A stretch of 64,000 nucleotides of DNA from Puffinus mauretanicus (taxonomy: Eukaryota > Chordata > Aves > Procellariiformes > Procellariidae), in contig JAJKFH010000962.1 of the NCBI GenBank assembly GCA_023333565.1, forward strand, positions 490,661-554,660, in the 5' to 3' direction. Within the stretch, counting starts at the first letter, position 1, and every line of letters starts with the position of its first letter. A program made the translations under genes and the position numbers. A model generated the notes under the pieces. It saw only the letters and a list, made by a program, of their open reading frames with translations. It made no database searches and had not been told where the DNA came from. This document shows, in pieces, positions 38,801-53,800 of this stretch.

Positions 38801-41800
38801 ACTTTAGAAGATGTTGTTGTCTTAAAGTGACTGTGAAGCTTGAAGTCCTTGTCACTTGATTTATAATCTGTTGAATCATTAAAATGACTGGATGAGAATG
38901 CAGAACTGTGTTACAGCTATGAATAATTAAAGTGGATAACAACGTAAAGTTTAGCAAGATGATCATTGTAGGTCAAGAATTAATTATCTTTCAACATCAC
39001 GGCTTCTAATCATAATTAAACCCTTTCCAGGAGTCTAATGAAACAAATGCCACTTATGGTAGCAACATGTCAATAGCAGGACCCATGCCCCATGTATTCT
39101 GATATTTTTTTTCTGCATAGATTTCCTCATTTAACCCATTTGTGTCAAGTGAGGTAACTTGAACTCCTGGTGGAGTTCAGGATATGGCTGTGTTACTGAA
39201 AATTCCAACACAAAGGTCCATCTGACAGTATTTCTGCAAGCACTGGTGAAACAGACTGAAGTTTCTACCAGCTTCTGGTTTATATCTTCACTTTCGTTTT
39301 GTTTTTGTCCGGGAACAGCTTAATTTCAACTTGTAGCTTTCATCTGAGAAATGAAATACAAATTGCTGAGGATGGAAATGTGAGAAATTTTTATGCTACT
39401 TGCTTGTGACTGCAAACTGCTATTAGAGATGCTACCCTACTGGAAAGGGGTTGGAGGGCAAAGCATCCATGATGAGCTTCTCTCCTTTCAGTAGTGGAAA
39501 GTCTCAGGAACATGGAGCTAGTCATGGTAGCTTTTTTTACAGAGTCTTAAGGTGAATTCTCCCTCTGCATCTTCAAGAAGGATGCCCATTTTTAAAAGGG
39601 GTAAAAAGGAGGACCCTGACAACTACTGACCAGTCAGCCTCACCTCTGTGCCCAGTAAGATCATGGAGCAGATCCTTCTGGAAGTCATGTCAAAACACAT
39701 GGAAGACAGGGAGATGATTAGAGATGGCCAACATTGCTTCACCAAGGGCAAATTGTGCCTGACTAATCTAGTGGCCTTCTACAATGGAGTAACTGCGTCA
39801 GTGGACAAGAGAAAAGCTTTGGATGTCATCCACCGAGACTTCTGTAAGGCCTTTGGTACAGCCTCCGCCAACATTCTTGCTGCTGTATTAGAGAGAGGTT
39901 GGGTTTGACGAATGGTCTCTTAGATGAATAAGAAATTGGCTGGATGGCCATGTCCGAAGAGTTATAGTGAATGGCTCAATGTCCAAGTGGAAACCAGTAA
40001 CGAGTGGTGATGTCCCTGCCCATGGCGGTGGGGGTGGACTAGATGATCTTTAAAGGTACCTTCCCTTTCAACCCGAACCATTCTGTCATTCTATGATTGT
40101 AAGTTGGGAAGATGAGGAGGGAGAGTTGCCCCTTATGTGAGAGAATAGTGGCAGTGCATGGAGCTCTGTCTGGGGGTGGGTGATGAAACAGTTGAGAACT
40201 TCTGGGTCAGCATGAGTGGACAGACCAACATGGGCAATATTGTTATGGGTGTCTGCTACAGACAGTCTGATTGGGAAGAGTTAGTAGGTCTTCAGACAAC
40301 TTGAGGAAAGGTCCACCCCATCCGTGGTGCTCTTATGGTGCTTCAACCATCCTGTTTCAGTTCAGTTCAGACTGAAGAGTGGCTCAGCTGCTGGGCTGTC
40401 ATGGTTGTGATCAGCAGCACAAAGTCCACCTGGAGGCCAGTCACTAGTGATCAACCCCAGAGCTTGACATAGACCGATACCGTTTAACATCTTCATTATT
40501 GACCTGGGCGATGGGACAGAGTACCCCCTCAGCAAGTCTGCACACAATACAGAACTGGGAGGAGGGGTTGATGCAGTAAGTGGGTGTGCTGCCATTCCTC
40601 AACAGACTAGAGAAATGGGCTGACAGGAACCTCTTAAGATTCAGCAAAGGGAAATGCAGAATCTTACACCTGGGGAGAAATAATCCCATGTACCAGTGCA
40701 GATCGGGTCCTGACTGGTTGGAAAGCAGCTTGGTGGAGAAGGACGAGGGGTCCTTGGGGACACCAACTTGAACATCAGCCAGCAACACACTCTTGTGGAA
40801 GGAAGGCCAACAGCATCCAAGGCTGCACTAGGCGGACTGTCATCAGCAGCTCAATCCTTCCTCTTTCCTCAGCTGTGGTGAGACCACATCTGGCATCCTG
40901 GGTCCAATTCTGGGCTCGCCAGTACAAGAAAGGCATGGATATAATGTAGTGACTGCAGCAAATGGCCGTGAAGGTAATGAAGGGTTTGGAACATCTGTCA
41001 TACAAGGGGAGGCTGAGCATGCTAGGACTCTTCAGCTTGGATAGGAGAAGACTCAGCCGGGGTCTTATCAATGTAGGTAATACGTTGTCATGGTTTAACC
41101 CCAGCCAGCAGCTAAACCCCATGCAACCGCTCGCTCATCCCCCCTCTGGTGGGATGGGGGAGAGAATCAGGAGGGCACAGGTACTCACAGGTTGACATAA
41201 AAACAGTTTAATAATTGAAATAAAATGAAGCAGAACAGTAATAATAACAATGAGAACAACAATAGCAGAATACACAAAGCAGACAATGCACAATGCAACT
41301 GCTCATTGACTGCTGACCGCGTGTCACGAACGGGTCACCCCACACCCTGGTTTTTATACTGAGCATGATGTCACATGGTATAGAATACCCCAGCTGGGTC
41401 AACCACCCCGGGCTGTGCTCCCGTCCCCTCCCAGCACTTGGGAGGGCATGCAAGCACCATCCAGCAACAGCCGAAGCATTAATGGGCCATCAACGCTCCT
41501 TTCACACCGAACCCAAAACACAGCACACCCCCCCAAGCTACTGGGAAGAAAGTTAACTCTATCCCAGCCGGAACCAGGACATACGTGATGGGAGGGAATA
41601 AAGAAGATTGAACCAGGATCTGCTTGGTGGTGCCCAGTGAATAGACAAGAGGCAGTGGGCATAAACTGATACACAGGAAATTTTGTTTAAATGAAAGAAA
41701 ACTTTTTTTGTGTAAGGGTTGTCAAACACTGCAGAGAGTTGCCCGGAGAGGTTGTGGAGTCTTCATACCTGGAGACATTCAAGACCTGACTGGACACATT

Positions 41801-44800
41801 TCTGAGCGATCTGCCCTAGCTCACCCTGCTCTGAGCTTTTGGCTTTTTTTTGTGGACCATCTGGACACTCATCAGAGTTTGGTGACAAGTCTTGGGCCAT
41901 ACCATTTCTGAATTCCACAGACAAGGTGTGCTGCCAGTTTTTTTGAGGGAAAGAAACCCCAGAAGATAGCGCAGTTAGACATCTCACTCACATTTGCTGC
42001 TGCAGGTTCAAGCTTTCCAATGCAGATTCTTGACTAGTAACAACTGGTGGATCATAACATTTCAGTTGAATGCTAAGAAAAATGCCTATGACTGGAGCTT
42101 CAGTTTAAAGTGAAAGATACTTGCAGGGAAAGCCTAAGCCTTGCTGCCTTTTTTTTTCATTATTATTATTTTGAACTCTTCAGCTCAAAAAGAGTAGGTT
42201 CTTCTGAAGGGGAAAACATGGAATTCCTGCGGAGGGTATTGTATTTTGCAGCACAGAGGTAGGGCACAAGCTGTTAGTACCTTGAATATGATGACTGAAT
42301 CATGGTAAGAAAAGATTCACCCATTGTAAGCTATAGCATAACGTATACATTCATTTTTGGTGCAATGTGCATTTCTTTTTTAATACAAAAGGATGAATTT
42401 AGTTGTTAGTTGAGATGAGTCACAGCTTTACATGCTGTTTCTTGAAGAATCCATGGAGTTACCTGGATTCAGCCACTCCAATGTTAAAAAGAAAGTGGAA
42501 CAGTACACAAAAATATCTTTGTCTTCAAGTGTGTTTTAAGTATATCTGTTAATAAAGAGCAGAATGGAGGCAGCTCAGTAACGTTTTTCTTTTTTCTCAT
42601 TTTTTTCAATGTTTGTTCATACAAACCTGCATTTTCAAACCAAGAGGTTGTACAGCATTTCATGGGGTTTTGATTTATTGAGGTACAAAGGAATCTTCAC
42701 GGTTAAACCTATCTTCACATAAATTAAATTTTAAATGAGAAACTTGAAGCTTGTCTAAGGGCTTGATTATTTTGAAAAAGACTTTTTGAAACATGCTAAT
42801 AAATGCTAACATGAGACATTAGGTTTTCTTTTGATAGAGATAGACACATGCAGCTGAAAAAAAAGTCTGGAAAAGGAGAGTAAAAACAGCTGGCAAAAAT
42901 GAAGAAGCTGAAAGGAGAAGTATCTAGAAACACACTTTGGGTGTCTGAGCAAGTACATACCTTAGTGTAAGGTAGGCAGCTGTAGGTATCTAGTAATGCT
43001 TCCCTCATGTTCTGAACTTCTGAACATTCATCTGAATGATGAACTAGAATTGTTTGTTTGAGAGGCACTTCACAGTGGAATGAAGAGTTACACTTGAGAG
43101 CAAGTTGGATGTTATTAAAATAAGTGTCCACTTTTCAATTTGGAACTAATCCTGAACTTGTATTAGATGCATGTTGATTGAAATAATTTGATTGTTACTG
43201 TGAGATTTATATACTGAAACTGGAGAAGTCACTTTTACATTATCCATTCTTTTCTTATGTTTATAATTTTTTTTTTAAATGAGTGCTGCCTGTGACTGGA
43301 ACTAAGTAAAATTGTTATCAAACAGATGCTTGGGAAGCATAGCTGTTTGCTTGTGATAACATTGGAGGGAGGCTGAAGCAGAAAATACTATGCAAGTAAA
43401 CCATTGCCAGTTCTTTGGGAAACCTGTAACTGGGCAAGCTTGCTTTGGATTTTGCCTCAACTTTAGCTTGTCTTGTGAGTATCCCATGGGGGAGTGACTT
43501 GCAGATGTTAGGCACCAGTTACCGAAATGCTTCAACGACCCTTCTCATTTTGTACTTTCTGCATACAAATGTGCCATTGAAGAGATATTACTGGAGTTCT
43601 CAAAGGAAATTTGGTAACCATGGTCCTTTATGCTTTTCTGCAGGATCTTTAAATCATTCACTTATATCAAAGATATAAATGCGTGTTTGACTAGAACAGC
43701 CATCTTTCATAAGATGGACAGAATAGGTTTGGTGGGCAATAGCGTGGAAAGAGGTAGGTGCGAGTGAAATAAAAATGCTAAAAAGAATGAAGAGGGAGAC
43801 TAGGCAGAAAGCATGAAAAGGAAACAGAACAGCAGCAGCAGATGTGGAGAGAAGTTACTTAGATTTCAAAATATAACTTGAACTCGTTTCAATGTTGTGT
43901 TTAATGAAATAGTGTCATGTCAAATCTCAGTTTGATTAAAGCTAATTTTAGATGATCCTTTCTGGATTTCTTCCTAAGTATGAATATTTAACTCTTATTT
44001 CAAATATACTGGAAGAGGAACTTTCTAGGGAATTCACTATTCGAAGAACTACAGTAGGGAAGTGAAAGTCTCCATGAATACTGGCAGCTATCTCAATGTA
44101 CAAGTGTTTGCTGCTGACTGAATTGTACTTTCCAGCAGATACCTACAAGCCTCTTGCATAGTAGGATCAGCATGCTTTGGAGTCTGTTAGAAGTCTCGCG
44201 AGACCAGACTGGATATACTGAATTAAACATTGCTTTCTAAAATTTTCACTTTGAATTCAGCCTGTAGTAGATCACAAAGTGTCTTGTAGTGGTGAGAGAC
44301 TTAAAAACGGTAAGCACAAGTCTTTCATAACTGTACAAGAATTGTGAATAGAAATACTTCATTCATCTTCTTTCACTTGAAATAAAATTTAAAATGTTTC
44401 TGAGTTTAATGATGTACTTTTGCTGAAAAGGCTTAACAAAGAACCTGCTGATTTTTTTCCAAGTCTGATACACTGTTGATCTACCAGGAGTAAAAATGAA
44501 CTGTCTTTGTGACACCAAACTTACTTCAGTCATTGCTTTAAACCTTGTCATCTGAAACTGTACAACAAATATTTTGCCCTACTGTTAGCTAAGAAGGTAA
44601 GGATTGCAAGATGGGAACATAATGGTAGGCTCCTCATCTAAAAATTTCCAAGTTGGCCTTTTTGCCCCTAAGTTCTCATTAACTTTCAAGTGAAATCACA
44701 GGGGAATACCAAGGATTGTTAATGTGAAGTGAAACTAAACATTTATTTCTTGCAAAAAATACAGATATACGTGAATGTTCACACATAGCATGATGTCCAG

Positions 44801-47800
44801 TGAGATACAAGTTTCTGAAAGTTATGCTCTTGCTTTTCTGGCATTGTCAACTGAATTTATGTTGTGATTGCATACTATACTCAATCACCAATATTTTAGA
44901 TATCATATGGCATGTTGGAGTATGCAGGATGATGCACCTATAAAAGGAAGAAGGAAAACATGTCGTAAGTGCTTTCAGGAACAACACCATTTTCCACATT
45001 TACAATAAAATACAGAAACTGACCTGATTGTTCTATTTTAAATAAATGCTCTTGAAATTAAACTTACATGAAGTAAATAGAATGCTCTTCACGTGCACGT
45101 AGGACCCACACTAATAATTTTGACAGAAATTGTGTAAAGTTTTTTTATCTTTACGCTTGTAGTGAGCGTTTACATTTTTTTCTTGTGTGAACAAAATAAT
45201 GCTCATCTGCAGAATCTAGTTATTGTCACTGCTAAGTATATCTTTTTGGGAAGTAAAAAGGCTATCAAGACTCAGCTTTTTGTGCTGCAGCTTTTTGTGT
45301 AAATGTTTAGTAATGGGAAAGTTGATGACAAAAATCAGCAGTAGTTGATGGGAGAATAAAACAGTAGAGTACTGTCATATGTCCTTTGAATCGACTTGAA
45401 CCATTCTCTCCACACCTACCCTGTGGCATTATCAACCAGAACAGTTGGTGTAAAGTAAGGATTCTGTGGAATAACCAGTGAGAGGAAATACATATAGGAG
45501 AAAAGCAACTGCTGCCTGTATTTGCAAAGGACTTCTAAAATGTAGGATTTGGCTGTTTGCTTCTTTCCTGTGTCTCCTGTTGTCCTCACTCAAGCTTTTA
45601 AAATAAATTTAGAGAGAATAGAGTAATGCAGATGTGTTTCTACAGTATGAGAGAAAGAAAAGAAACTGTGATGTCTCTGTACCTATATTGAAAAGTATAC
45701 TCACATTTAAACCTGAACCTACAGAATTCAGTGGTGCCTTATTTGTGAAATGTAAGGAGTTGATTTAAAATGACTTGCTTCAGGGACATAGTCTAGTGCT
45801 AGTCTTGTTCTCATCCCCAGTTCTGAAAGCAGACCACAGTCTTCATATGTGTTGACAGTGTTCACCCGCAGTCTCGTTTACACATGTATTTTTCAGAAGT
45901 CTTAATCAAAACTACATGCCTACAAGAAAATATTACCTAGGTATAGACCACAGATCTCTGTCCTGGAGGTTGGGTTTTTTACTGAGATTTTCCTTAATTT
46001 ATTATTTGTTTGTTTTTGTTTTGGTGTTTGTTTATTTTTCTTCAGGTCAGAATTTTTTTAGATGTAGATAGGCCATCATGAAATCACCTTCTGCCACAAG
46101 AGTCTTGCTTCCATAGGTTGGTGGCAGCATCAGGTTTTCTCTTTTTTAATCGAGTTAGACTGCGGATCATCCTTACACTATAACAGAATTACTAAGTTTC
46201 ACTGCCAAGGATTGCTTTGCACCAGCTTCATAGTCCAAATGCCTGAAGCCAAACTGCACTTCAGCTGTTAACTTTTCTATTACTTCTTCAAAATCTTGCA
46301 TGCTGTGTGTTTAACTTCTTGTTACCAGCTGACTCTCATTAGCTTTGCAGCAAAATCGAGGTCCCTGATATGGTGTATGTGTCCTTTTATGTTTCCTCCA
46401 GACATCAGCTATTTGATCATTTCCCATTTGGCTTGTACAATATGGCCTGGATAATGAGTAGCTCCAGTGGAAAACATGACTTTTTTCAGGATTTAAACCA
46501 TGTGAATAAGTTTGTCCTGGAAACCTTTTGTAAGAGTAAATGGATGTTTTAATACGTTTGTCACTTTTAGAGGTCTTGATGTTTTATCAGGTTAGGGATT
46601 AATTGTTTTTATTCTGAGTAACTGGCTCATTATGGTCTTGCTGCAGGAAGATAGTGTAACTTTCTAGGTGTGAAAAAAGTTTTAACCTCCATAGCAATTT
46701 TTTTTATACTATACAACCAAATATAAAAATATGATCACATCTCTAATTAATTGTCCTTTGTTCGTGGATCCTCTTACCTCTTTTCTTTTTTCTTTTTTTT
46801 TTTCCCTCCTTAGATCCTGGATATGAACATTTTAAGATAGCAGAGAAGTCCCATGGTAATTGGATCAAACTGTACTTAGAGGGGAATAATTCAGAAATAC
46901 TCCTAAATCTTGGCAAAAAGGTCCTGAAGCAATATTTGGAGGCCCTGAAGACTCTGAGTTCTTCACTAAGCAAACAAGTGGCACAATATGACATGTATTC
47001 GATGATGGTGGGGACTGTGATCATTATGGAGGTAAAAAAATACATCTTTCTGTGAAAAAGCTAAGTGCACAAACATAGAAGTTTCTGGTTTTTGACTACT
47101 TAGTGTATACTCTTACTGGTCTTTAGAATTAAGAGTATGAACTCTTAGAGTTGGCTGACTTTCTGCTTGCATGAGGTTGATATTCCTTTTAAAGTATCCT
47201 TTTTGATATAAGCTACTTATGTTTTGGTGTAACTAGTTACAGTAAATATGCAGATGTGCTACAACTGACATTACTCCCATATTAATTAGCCTTCTACTTT
47301 TTGAGTAGCCTTACTGCACTTAAAAAGAAAACTCTGGCAAGTAAGTTCCTACCTGTTCCTCTTTATCTAACAGTGAGTGTAGCTGCTCAGAACAGGCAAT
47401 ACCTTGTGTGGGCAATTTTCACAGTTCCAAACATTGTTCTTTGTACTAATAGGTGTGGAGCCCTGAAAGAAATACTTGCTGTAAGGTGCTGGGTTGCCAC
47501 TTCATATCTCATGTAGGAATAAAGATAAGATATCCCATGTCTGGAATTTTAAGTGGTTCTCTGTAATTGATATTTTGGGCAAATCTCAAATGGTGGAAAT
47601 ATCCTTTGCCGTAATGCTTTGAGAAGAATGCTGAAGGGATACCGTGCCCGGACACTGAACTTTTATGTACAGAAGCTTGCACTGACCTTTTAGATGACAC
47701 AAGTGTCAACTTTTGTGAGAATAAGCATTGTTCCCTAGGATGGAAATACCTACTACAAGCTTGATTTAGTCCTTGCGTGTGTGCGGTGCTGTACAAGACT

Positions 47801-50800
47801 GTGTAATTGCTGTAGCACTGGTCCTGTTCAGTGCCTGGAATGGATAACAGTACCTGAGCAGCTATTTAGTATTTGAGTCTCATTTGTCCTGGCAGGACCC
47901 TATGCCTCATCCCATATGCACTGTTCTCTGTGTATAGAGTACATCTGAAATGTCTTTCATTTCTGGTAGACTGCGCAGTGGGGTTTATCACTCTGCTGAC
48001 CTCTTCACAGGAATTAGTTCCACGGTGCCCTTGGGAAATGAGATGGTAGGTTCTGTTCCTGCTCTACAGATGGCAAATTCGGAGGTGGACAAAGCTCACC
48101 TCAAAGCTGAAGTGCTTGTATTTCTTTTTTGTTCCGTTGTTTTGGGAACCTATGCATTCAAGCTCTTGACAGTTACTTTGGACCTGAAGCATTGGATTTC
48201 TTTTTTTCTGGAATGCAGTTGTAGGTGCTTACTGTTTCTACAAGACAGATCTCAGGAATTTTACTCAGTGGGCCTTCATGAAAAGAAACATGCAGCTACT
48301 AACCATGAAAAGTTTGGTTGACAAGAGCTTGCTCAGCATCACTGTAAGATTTGGTGCAAAGCTGCTGGAATTTTTTCTTTTCTCCAGTGCAGTACTCAAG
48401 AAACTGCCTTGCTTTCCAAAATCTTTTTGTCTTGATACATATTTTCCACCCTCACTGAATAAATAAGGGTGCGGAATCTCACAGGTGACTTCAAACTACA
48501 CCTGCTATAAATGCCATTTATCCTGTATTTCAGATGAGGGGAATGCCTCTGGGACATGAATTGATAACAGTGCATTTGCTCAAAAGAGCTAAATTTAGAT
48601 TTGTAGATAACTACGATTCGAGCATTTTCCTATCATGAGTGCTGCCTTTGTTTTAATTGTAAGTGCTGTGTTAAAAAGTAAGATCTAAGCCAGTTTGATA
48701 CTGTGAAACCTCATATTTTCATAACCAAGTGAACTGTGTGAAGTAGAATATGAAGAAGAAGGAAGACTACTGCAATGCATTGGATTTTTTTGGTCTACTT
48801 TACTATACCTCACTGTATTGTGGGAAAAATTTTAGACAGAGGTCTTCACAAGTGACAGTGAAAGATTACAGGTTGGCAGTGGTCTCATACAGTTTTTTTA
48901 ATCTTGATTTGTTTTAATCTTGCCCTAGCACAAGCTGATTGAGCTCAGCCTAGCTCCATCTGTGCCCCTTGCAAAGCATTTTAGCATGTGGCTGAATTTT
49001 CCCTTTATTTGTTGTCCTGGTTTCGGCTGGGATAGGGTTAAATTTGTAAGGGTAACGTGTAAGGGTTTGTACATGGGTAGCAGAAATTATTCATTATATT
49101 ATTCATGTCCACTGCTACAGTTACCTGAGACGAAACTTGGAATTCTGCCTGATCTGTGTGTAGGTTGGAGAAAAGGGAAAGTAATCCCAATAAATCAAAT
49201 TAAAATGAGGAGAGGTACAAAAAGTAAATACTGGGAGAATTCATAAGCTTGAAATGCAGCTTACACTTCTGTGATAGTATGAGAACTGTCCCTGGTCTGG
49301 GAAGCTATTTAATTCAGCAGGATCTCTGTGTATGTGTATCTCACACATTGTGCGATAAATGGCCTTTGGCAGAATGTGTATGTAACTTCAGGCATTTACA
49401 GATGACAAATAACGGGTCAAATCTGTTCGCTTTGGAACTATTTTGATATTGGGAGTTAAAACTCTTACTTTTGCAGGGAATGAAGATCATGCATGTGATC
49501 AGTTACCACAGGTGAGGAGGTGCATGGTAATTTATTAAACTCTGGTAACTTGTGTGTCCAAGCCCTTAATAAATTAAAACACAGTCTTTGATTCTCCCAT
49601 TTATATGGTAATACCTTACTGGGGTCAAAAAATCCAGTGTAGTTCTTCACAGTTCTTCACATCTTTTTTTGATGAAGTATGTATACTAGCAGAGTGACAG
49701 GGATGACAACACTGTGATTTTTTTTGTGTGAATTCTCAGTGTATTGGCTAACCCTAATTCTTTAAGTATTAATTCTCTATTTTTTTCCAGGTTCTGCTGC
49801 TGCTTTTGCTCAGTGTTCCAAAAGCCCTGAGCAGCCAGGCAGAATTTGAAGTGCCTCTCTCCCCTCCATTATTCTCTCTGCTGTTTTACTTGATGTGTCT
49901 GATGCTGTGTGCAGTTCACGTCATTGTATGCACATCAGCAGAAAGTTTATGCTATTTCTGCAGTATGTCGTGGTTAACAGCAGTTGGAGTGATGATGCTG
50001 ATTTCTGCACTCATGTGTGGTATTTTATCTGCCATTGCAAAGATCTTTGAGAATTCCAGACTTCCACTGAAGGTGAGAGCATGCATTAATTATGGTTCAA
50101 AATGTTTTGCTCTTTATGGCATACTTTCAGATAAAGTTTTATGAAAGTTTTTTCTGTGTATACTTAAAGAAATTGTGATGTAATTTGAATAATTTAAAAT
50201 TGTGATTGAAATGTGATGTGTTCACCATGGCATGATACCGATTGCTATAATGAAGATCATAGAAGTGCTGATTTTCACATTACTTTAAGAAATGTTCTAA
50301 TTAGTGTAAATTATTTTGCAGTTGCTTTTATGAGACCAGAAACAGTTATGCTGTGTACTAATTTTATGCTGTTACACAGTGATGTGTTACGATTGCATTT
50401 AAAGCAAGATGTATGATATTTTGCAACAACATGAACTGGTGATGATCTGTCCCTTCCCAAATACCACAGACATTAATGCTCCAAGACTAATAAGAAAATA
50501 CTTTGCCAGTACCTTTTCTTATATTGGTATTCTTAATGCTTTTTTAAAAATAGTTTTGAAACTGTAACACAGGGAGCAAAATCAATCTGTCTCTTCAACG
50601 TTTTAAGTTTTTTTAACTTTTTAAGTTTTTTAAGTTTAAGAAATTGAGTTTGTTACACTCTTTGGAATGCTCAGAAATGTTCTTAGTTATGCGAGTAGTT
50701 ACCTTCTGTAAAGTACTTGATGAATTATATTGTTGTATTGAATAGAATTCAGGTAATTCCAAGGAAATAGAATTTGCAATGTCTTACTCTTCTTTCACTG

Positions 50801-53800
50801 TGAAACTTAGTATGCCAAGAACCGTCAGTCACACCCTAAAATCAGCTTCTAGGCATTTTTTCTGATGCTCATTAGTCTTATCTTTCAAAGGTCTCTGAAA
50901 TTCAGTAACTTTACTGCTCATAGCTTTCTATTCAACGGTGCAACCTCTGTGCAGTACAGTCCTTTGTCAATCTGGGTTTCTTTGAATCATGTTTGGGGTT
51001 TTTTTTAAGTGTGTGACAACGTGTGGCACGTACATTGCTTTAATGATATGATGACATATTCCTTCAAGCTAAAAAGCAAACTTCCTGACTTAGAGAACAT
51101 TTAATAACTGCTGTATTTCATATAATTCAGCAAATTCACTACTCCTGAGTGGAGATTAATATTGCTGCACTCTGTGCAGCTATGTGCTGTAATTCCTGAG
51201 CTTAATTATAAATTTAAATTCTTACAAGTAAGACTGCTGATTTTTATTATTCAAACTATACCAGTTTATAATTTTGGTTCTGTAATTTCTGAATTTGTGT
51301 TATTCCTTCTTGGAAATGCTGCTTTTCTGAGAGAAGCCTTGGACTAAAAGTAATGCCCTTCTCTCCTGAAGACAGCTTTCTGCCCTGCTTCCCCCCCCCC
51401 CCGCTTTTCAATTTTCTTCAGTGCAATTCATTTCAGTGTACTTAAAGTGATTAAAAAGGGAATTGTTGATAGAACATGGTGTTTCGTTCTTATGTTTATA
51501 TTTATCGGCCACATAAGATTTAGGTGTGTCTGTCGATCATTTAGCTAGACTAAAATAGAGTAACAAGTCAGCTAACAATGTCTGCTTAATGAAATCAGGG
51601 AAAGAAGTTTCATCTCAGGTGTAGCTGCTAACAGAACAGTCTTTGTAAGTGTAAATCACAGTTTGCTTTTGGTACTGAAAATTTTTGTGTCAAAGTAGTG
51701 TTAATGTTTTGCTGTCAAAGCTAGTGATGCTTGTGTGGGTTTTTTTTAAAGGCAAATAAAAGAAGAAAGTAAAATTAATCAATGTGAATGGAGAAGTCTG
51801 CTGAATGAGATGTCTAGTTGTACAGTTTGTTAACGCTGTTGGTACTTAGGGGTGTGTTGGTCTTTAAATGGACTCAATTCACTTCTGCCATTTCTGAGTT
51901 GTTCTTTAGGGCCTTCATTAGCTTTCTGTATTTTATTGTAAAAGAGATAGAAATTATTCTTAGAAAAAGTAAAAGAATATGGTCTTGAAATAATAATTAA
52001 TGATCCAGTGTGTTCTGTAGAAACTTTACGTTTACTTGCTGTGCAATGATATGGAAGACAAGCTCATTTTTCGTCTTAATTGTTACCAGTTTTTCTAATT
52101 CTAGCAAACAGTAAGAACCTAAAAATGATGACTGTCTAGACCTGCGTAAAATTTACAGACGTTCCACTTCAGTAGAGTTTAGAGCAATGACAACGGATTA
52201 TAGCTTTCTCCTCCAGATAGATAGTCTGAAAACAATTCAGTCTGTCTATGACCAGAATTCTTTGTTATATGGCTAGAGATGAGTTAATTCCTTGTGACAC
52301 CCACTACTGTAGGAGTAACTTTAAAGTAACTTCATATGACTCAGGAAAAATGCTTTCCTACTAGATCAAAGACTGGAATCTAGGAAGATCCTGCTATTCC
52401 TTGGCTGTTACTAAGTTTAGAATAGGCTGTTACCAAGTATTGGTTGACGGGTACGGGCTCTGCCTTTTTAGTTTGGCCTGAGTCTTAGGGTTTCATTCCC
52501 ATCTGTTCTTGGCACGTTTTCATCCTTGTTGGTGAGAGACAGCTGCTGGTGTGAACAACTTCCTGCAGATGGCTTATATATTGCTAATACAGCTGCTTTG
52601 TCAATGATCATAGCAACAATTGCAAAATGTCTCCTGGTATTCAAAACTTGAGTTGGTTGGAAAGGCTTTTCGTATGAAAAGAATTAATTGCTAGCTCCCT
52701 GACAGAGGCAAATGATTCCTCAAGGAACACATAAAAAGGAGCATATAATCCATGCTGTTCCATTTTTAGAACGAATCTTTCTGAGGAACTTTAGAGGAGG
52801 AAGTGCCATTTCTGTATCAGAAATGGTGTGGCCAGCAGGAGTAAGGAGGTGATCGTGCCCCTGTACTCGGCACTGGTGAGGCCGCACCTCGAATACTGTG
52901 TTCAGTTTTGGGCTCCTCACTACAAGAAAGACATTGAGGTGCTGGAGCGTGTCCAGAGAAGGGCAACGAAGCTGTTGAAGGGCCTGGAGCAGAAGTCTTA
53001 TGAGGAGCTGCTGAGGGAACTGGGGTTGTTTAGTCTGGAGAAGAGGAGGCTGAGAGGAGACCTCATCGCGCTCTACAACTACCTGAAAGGAGGTTGTAGT
53101 GAGGTGGGGGTTGGTCTCTTCTGCCAAGTAACTAGCGATAGGATGAGAGGAAATGGCCTCAAGTTGTGCCAAGGGAGGTTTATATTTGACATTAGGAAAA
53201 ATTTCTTTACTGAAAGAGTGGTCAGGCCTTGGAACAGGCTGCCCAGGGAAGTGGTTGAGTCACCAACCCTGGAAGTATTTAAAAGACGTGTAGATGAGGC
53301 GCTTAGGGACATGGTTTAGTGGACATGGTGGTGTTGGGTTGACGGTTGGACTTGATGATCTTAGAGGTCTTTTCCAACCTTAATGATTCTGTGCTTCTGT
53401 GATTCTATGATTTCGTTACCCATGATCTGTTGGCCATTTCTCATGATCCCACCTAGTCAGTAATGCCTAGGGAGCATGGACAGGAGTATGTGTGAGAAGT
53501 CTTTATCTATCCCTTCTATTTCAGTTTTCTTCCTTCCCCACCCCTGCTTTGTCTGTACATCTGCCTTTGAGGACAAACTGAGCAAAACCGGACAAACTGA
53601 TTAGAAATTATATCCAGGATGCTGTATCCAGTTTCATATCTTAGGTTTGTGTGTTTGTTTGTTTTTCTAAGGCTGGGGCAGATTATCTGTATCCAGACCT
53701 GTGGAAATCTGTTTTCGTCATCCCATCTTCAATCCCATTCCATAGGTGACTGGACTGCTGTATATATATCTCATATCATCAGTCAGATAGGCTTTGCTGT

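Larger units (their letters stand above)
38060..46813 (+). other. PIGG intron 6 (8.8 kb)
   Basis: Holds a (TG)n/(TA)n microsatellite (38,606-38,635), CR1 sequence at 39,585-41,830 interrupted by a solo LTR, and a TCTCGCGAGA palindrome at 44,194-44,203. The remainder is AT-rich with no recognised feature. Confidence 0.85.
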
